A DNA stretch of 6,085 nucleotides from Microscillaceae bacterium. Lineage in GTDB: Bacteria; Bacteroidota; Bacteroidia; Cytophagales; Microscillaceae. The notes under the pieces are model-generated. The model worked only from the letters and a program-made list of their open reading frames with translations. It did no database searches and was not told the DNA's origin. Shown one piece after another: positions 4,392-6,085 of the stretch (its first letter is position 1; every line of letters begins with the position of its first letter). The stretch is from positions 1 to 6,085 of the forward strand of contig DMHB01000083.1 of the NCBI GenBank assembly GCA_003449595.1. Reading direction: 5' to 3'. Made by a program: the position numbers and the translations under genes.

Positions 4392-6035
4392 ATGCGAAAA
4401 ATGCTTGTTTTAATGACTTGCTTATGGGCAAGTGTCTCTGGATTGTATGCACAGGTCGAACGCCCCAAATTGGTGGTAGGCATTGTGGTTGACCAAATGC
4501 GTGCAGATTATTTATACCGATTTTATGATAAATTTAGCGAAGGCGGCTTCAAACGGATGATGCGCGAAGGGTTTCACGGGCAAAACACCCACTACAACTA
4601 TGTGCCCACCGAAACCGCCCCAGGCCACGCAACCGTTTACACCGGCACTATTCCGGCCATACACGGCATCGTGGGCAACGAATGGTATGAAAAAGGGGCA
4701 TCGCGTTATTGTGTATTCGATAGCACAGTCAATACTGTAGGCGCAGAAACCCTCAACGGTAAAATGTCGCCACGCAATATGTTTGTTACCACCATCGGCG
4801 ACCAGCTCAAGTTGGCTACCAACCAACAAGCCAAAGTCATCGGGATTTCTATCAAAGACCGGGGAGCTATTTTGCCAGCAGGCCACACCGCCAATGGCGC
4901 TTTTTGGTACGACCGCTTGGCGGGCAGGTTTATTTCCAGCACTTTTTATGGCGCAACTTTGCCCGACTGGGTGCAGCGCTACAACGACTTGAAACGCCCC
5001 GATCAATTTTTGACCGAAACCTGGAGTCCCTTACTACCTTTGGATCAATACACAGAAAGCCTCAGCGACGACAACCCGTTTGAAAGAATTTCGCCGGGCA
5101 AAGAAACCCCTACTTTCCCCTACAACTTGGCCGAAATCAAGGAGGCTATGCAAAAACAACAAATGAAGCAAAGTCCGTATGACTTTCTAACCTATACCCC
5201 TTTCGGGAATACCTTGGTGAAAGAAATGGCCTTGGCAGCGCTCGAAGGCGAATCGTTGGGCGAGGATGCCATTACAGATTTATTGGCCATCAGTTTCTCA
5301 TCGACCGACATCATCGGCCACGCTTTTGGCCTTAATTCTGTAGAGCTGCAAGATTGTTATTTGCGTTTAGACAAAGATTTGGCCGATATTTTGGCTGCCT
5401 TAGATAAAAAAGTGGGCAAAGGCAATTACTTGGTTTTTCTTACCGCCGACCACGCAGCCGTGGAAGTGCCCGCTTATTTGAATAGCCTTCAAATGCCTTC
5501 GGGTTATTTCAAAGTGCGCGAAATGAAACAATCTGTACAAGATTACTTAGCCGGTTTGTATGGCGAAGGGGCTTGGCTCGAAGAGGCTGATGACAAGCAA
5601 ATTTATTTTAACCACGCCCTATTGCAAGAAAAAAAGCTGAATCCGGTTGTGCTACAGCAACAAGTAGCGGCTTATCTGCGCAATTTTGAAGGGGTGTATA
5701 ATACGTATATAGCCGAAGATATGCAGCGCGAAGAATACAGTTTGGGGCTGCGTCATTTGTTGCAAAATGGGTTTTATCCCAACCGCTGTGGCGATGTACT
5801 GTTACAACTCAAACCCGGGTGGCTGACCGACTATTGGGGCAGAGGCACCAGCCACGGATCGCCCTATACCTACGATACACAAGTGCCCTTGCTATTTTGG
5901 GGATGGCGCATACGCCCTACCACCACCACCGAATGGCTGCAAGTAATCGACATTGCCCCCACTTTGGCGATGTTATTGCACGTCCAGCTGCCCAGTGGGG
6001 CTATCGGAAAACCCATTCAAGCGTTGTTCAAATAA
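4392..6035 (+). CDS. pafA: PafA-type alkaline phosphatase (exported phosphomonoesterase)
   Basis: A 547-aa secreted enzyme of the alkaline phosphatase superfamily that would release inorganic phosphate from organic phosphomonoesters in the periplasm or outside the cell. Residues 1-20 are a signal peptide with cleavage expected after LYA. Compared with Elizabethkingia PafA, all active-site residues can be placed. The Zn ligands are Asp34 (VVDQMR), Asp306 and His310 (TDIIGH), Asp353 and His354 (TADHA) and His488 (GTSHG). The nucleophile is Thr75 in TETAPGHAT. The monoesterase-specific phosphate contacts are Asn96 (GIVGNEW), Lys155 and Arg157 (IKDRG). The Thr nucleophile and the Asn/Lys/Arg trio separate PafA from PhoA/PhoX and from phosphodiesterase relatives. 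The length is normal and no damage is visible. It starts at ATG 4392 and is a single gene on the plus strand. PafA in other Bacteroidota can be expressed independently of phosphate; no Pho-box was recognised here. Confidence 0.93.
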   Translation: MRKMLVLMTCLWASVSGLYAQVERPKLVVGIVVDQMRADYLYRFYDKFSEGGFKRMMREGFHGQNTHYNYVPTETAPGHATVYTGTIPAIHGIVGNEWYEKGASRYCVFDSTVNTVGAETLNGKMSPRNMFVTTIGDQLKLATNQQAKVIGISIKDRGAILPAGHTANGAFWYDRLAGRFISSTFYGATLPDWVQRYNDLKRPDQFLTETWSPLLPLDQYTESLSDDNPFERISPGKETPTFPYNLAEIKEAMQKQQMKQSPYDFLTYTPFGNTLVKEMALAALEGESLGEDAITDLLAISFSSTDIIGHAFGLNSVELQDCYLRLDKDLADILAALDKKVGKGNYLVFLTADHAAVEVPAYLNSLQMPSGYFKVREMKQSVQDYLAGLYGEGAWLEEADDKQIYFNHALLQEKKLNPVVLQQQVAAYLRNFEGVYNTYIAEDMQREEYSLGLRHLLQNGFYPNRCGDVLLQLKPGWLTDYWGRGTSHGSPYTYDTQVPLLFWGWRIRPTTTTEWLQVIDIAPTLAMLLHVQLPSGAIGKPIQALFK

Positions 6036-6085
6036 GTTAAGAAGGAAACTGAAGATAAACTGCCTTGTCCTGAAATAACTTGACA
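6036..6085. other. 3' flank of the phosphatase gene, nothing recognised
   Basis: Fifty bases to the window edge. I see no terminator hairpin with a T-run, no start of a further gene and no repeat. Confidence 0.6.

Noticed and set aside
4512..5006. 164-codon frame on the minus strand
   Set aside because: It is antisense to the strongly supported phosphatase gene, and its composition is typical of a shadow frame.

Overview
The window looks like a chromosomal segment from a member of the Bacteroidota, probably of the Cytophagales/Sphingobacteriales type. Three things point there: two upstream regions carry an exact TAnnTTTG -7 element, Shine-Dalgarno sequences are absent, and a PafA-type phosphatase is present. 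No mobile element, CRISPR array or phage gene is visible.

Left part (1-700). The 3' end of a DUF7873-like gene is followed by about 400 bp without a protein gene, but this stretch is full of structured RNA. The centrepiece (about 417-570) holds a perfect tRNA T-arm plus 3' acceptor strand placed UPSTREAM of the matching 5' acceptor strand plus D-arm. The two strands that would lead to an anticodon loop instead continue into a long bulged helix joining the RNA's own ends. This is the topology expected of a bacterial Y RNA of the YrlA class, the tRNA-mimicking partner of the Ro60/Rsr (TROVE) protein. A second bulged hairpin (321-402) sits between it and the DUF7873-like gene and shares a 10-base motif with it. 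A perfectly folded tRNA with anticodon CAG but a short (class I) variable loop follows, then a strong intrinsic terminator. I infer that this is the distal end of a Ro60/RNA-repair-type locus whose protein genes lie left of the window.

Middle part (705-4218), all on the minus strand and convergent with the RNA block. Reading in the direction of transcription: a PLP-dependent trans-sulfuration-family enzyme, a DUF2927 exported protein, then (after a second candidate promoter) a rhomboid intramembrane protease and a leucine-rich-repeat lipoprotein only 9 bp apart. The last two look like one transcription unit acting at the cell envelope.

Right part (4392-6035), plus strand and divergent from the PLP enzyme: an exported PafA-type alkaline phosphatase with every catalytic residue of the family in place. 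The last 50 bp hold nothing recognisable.
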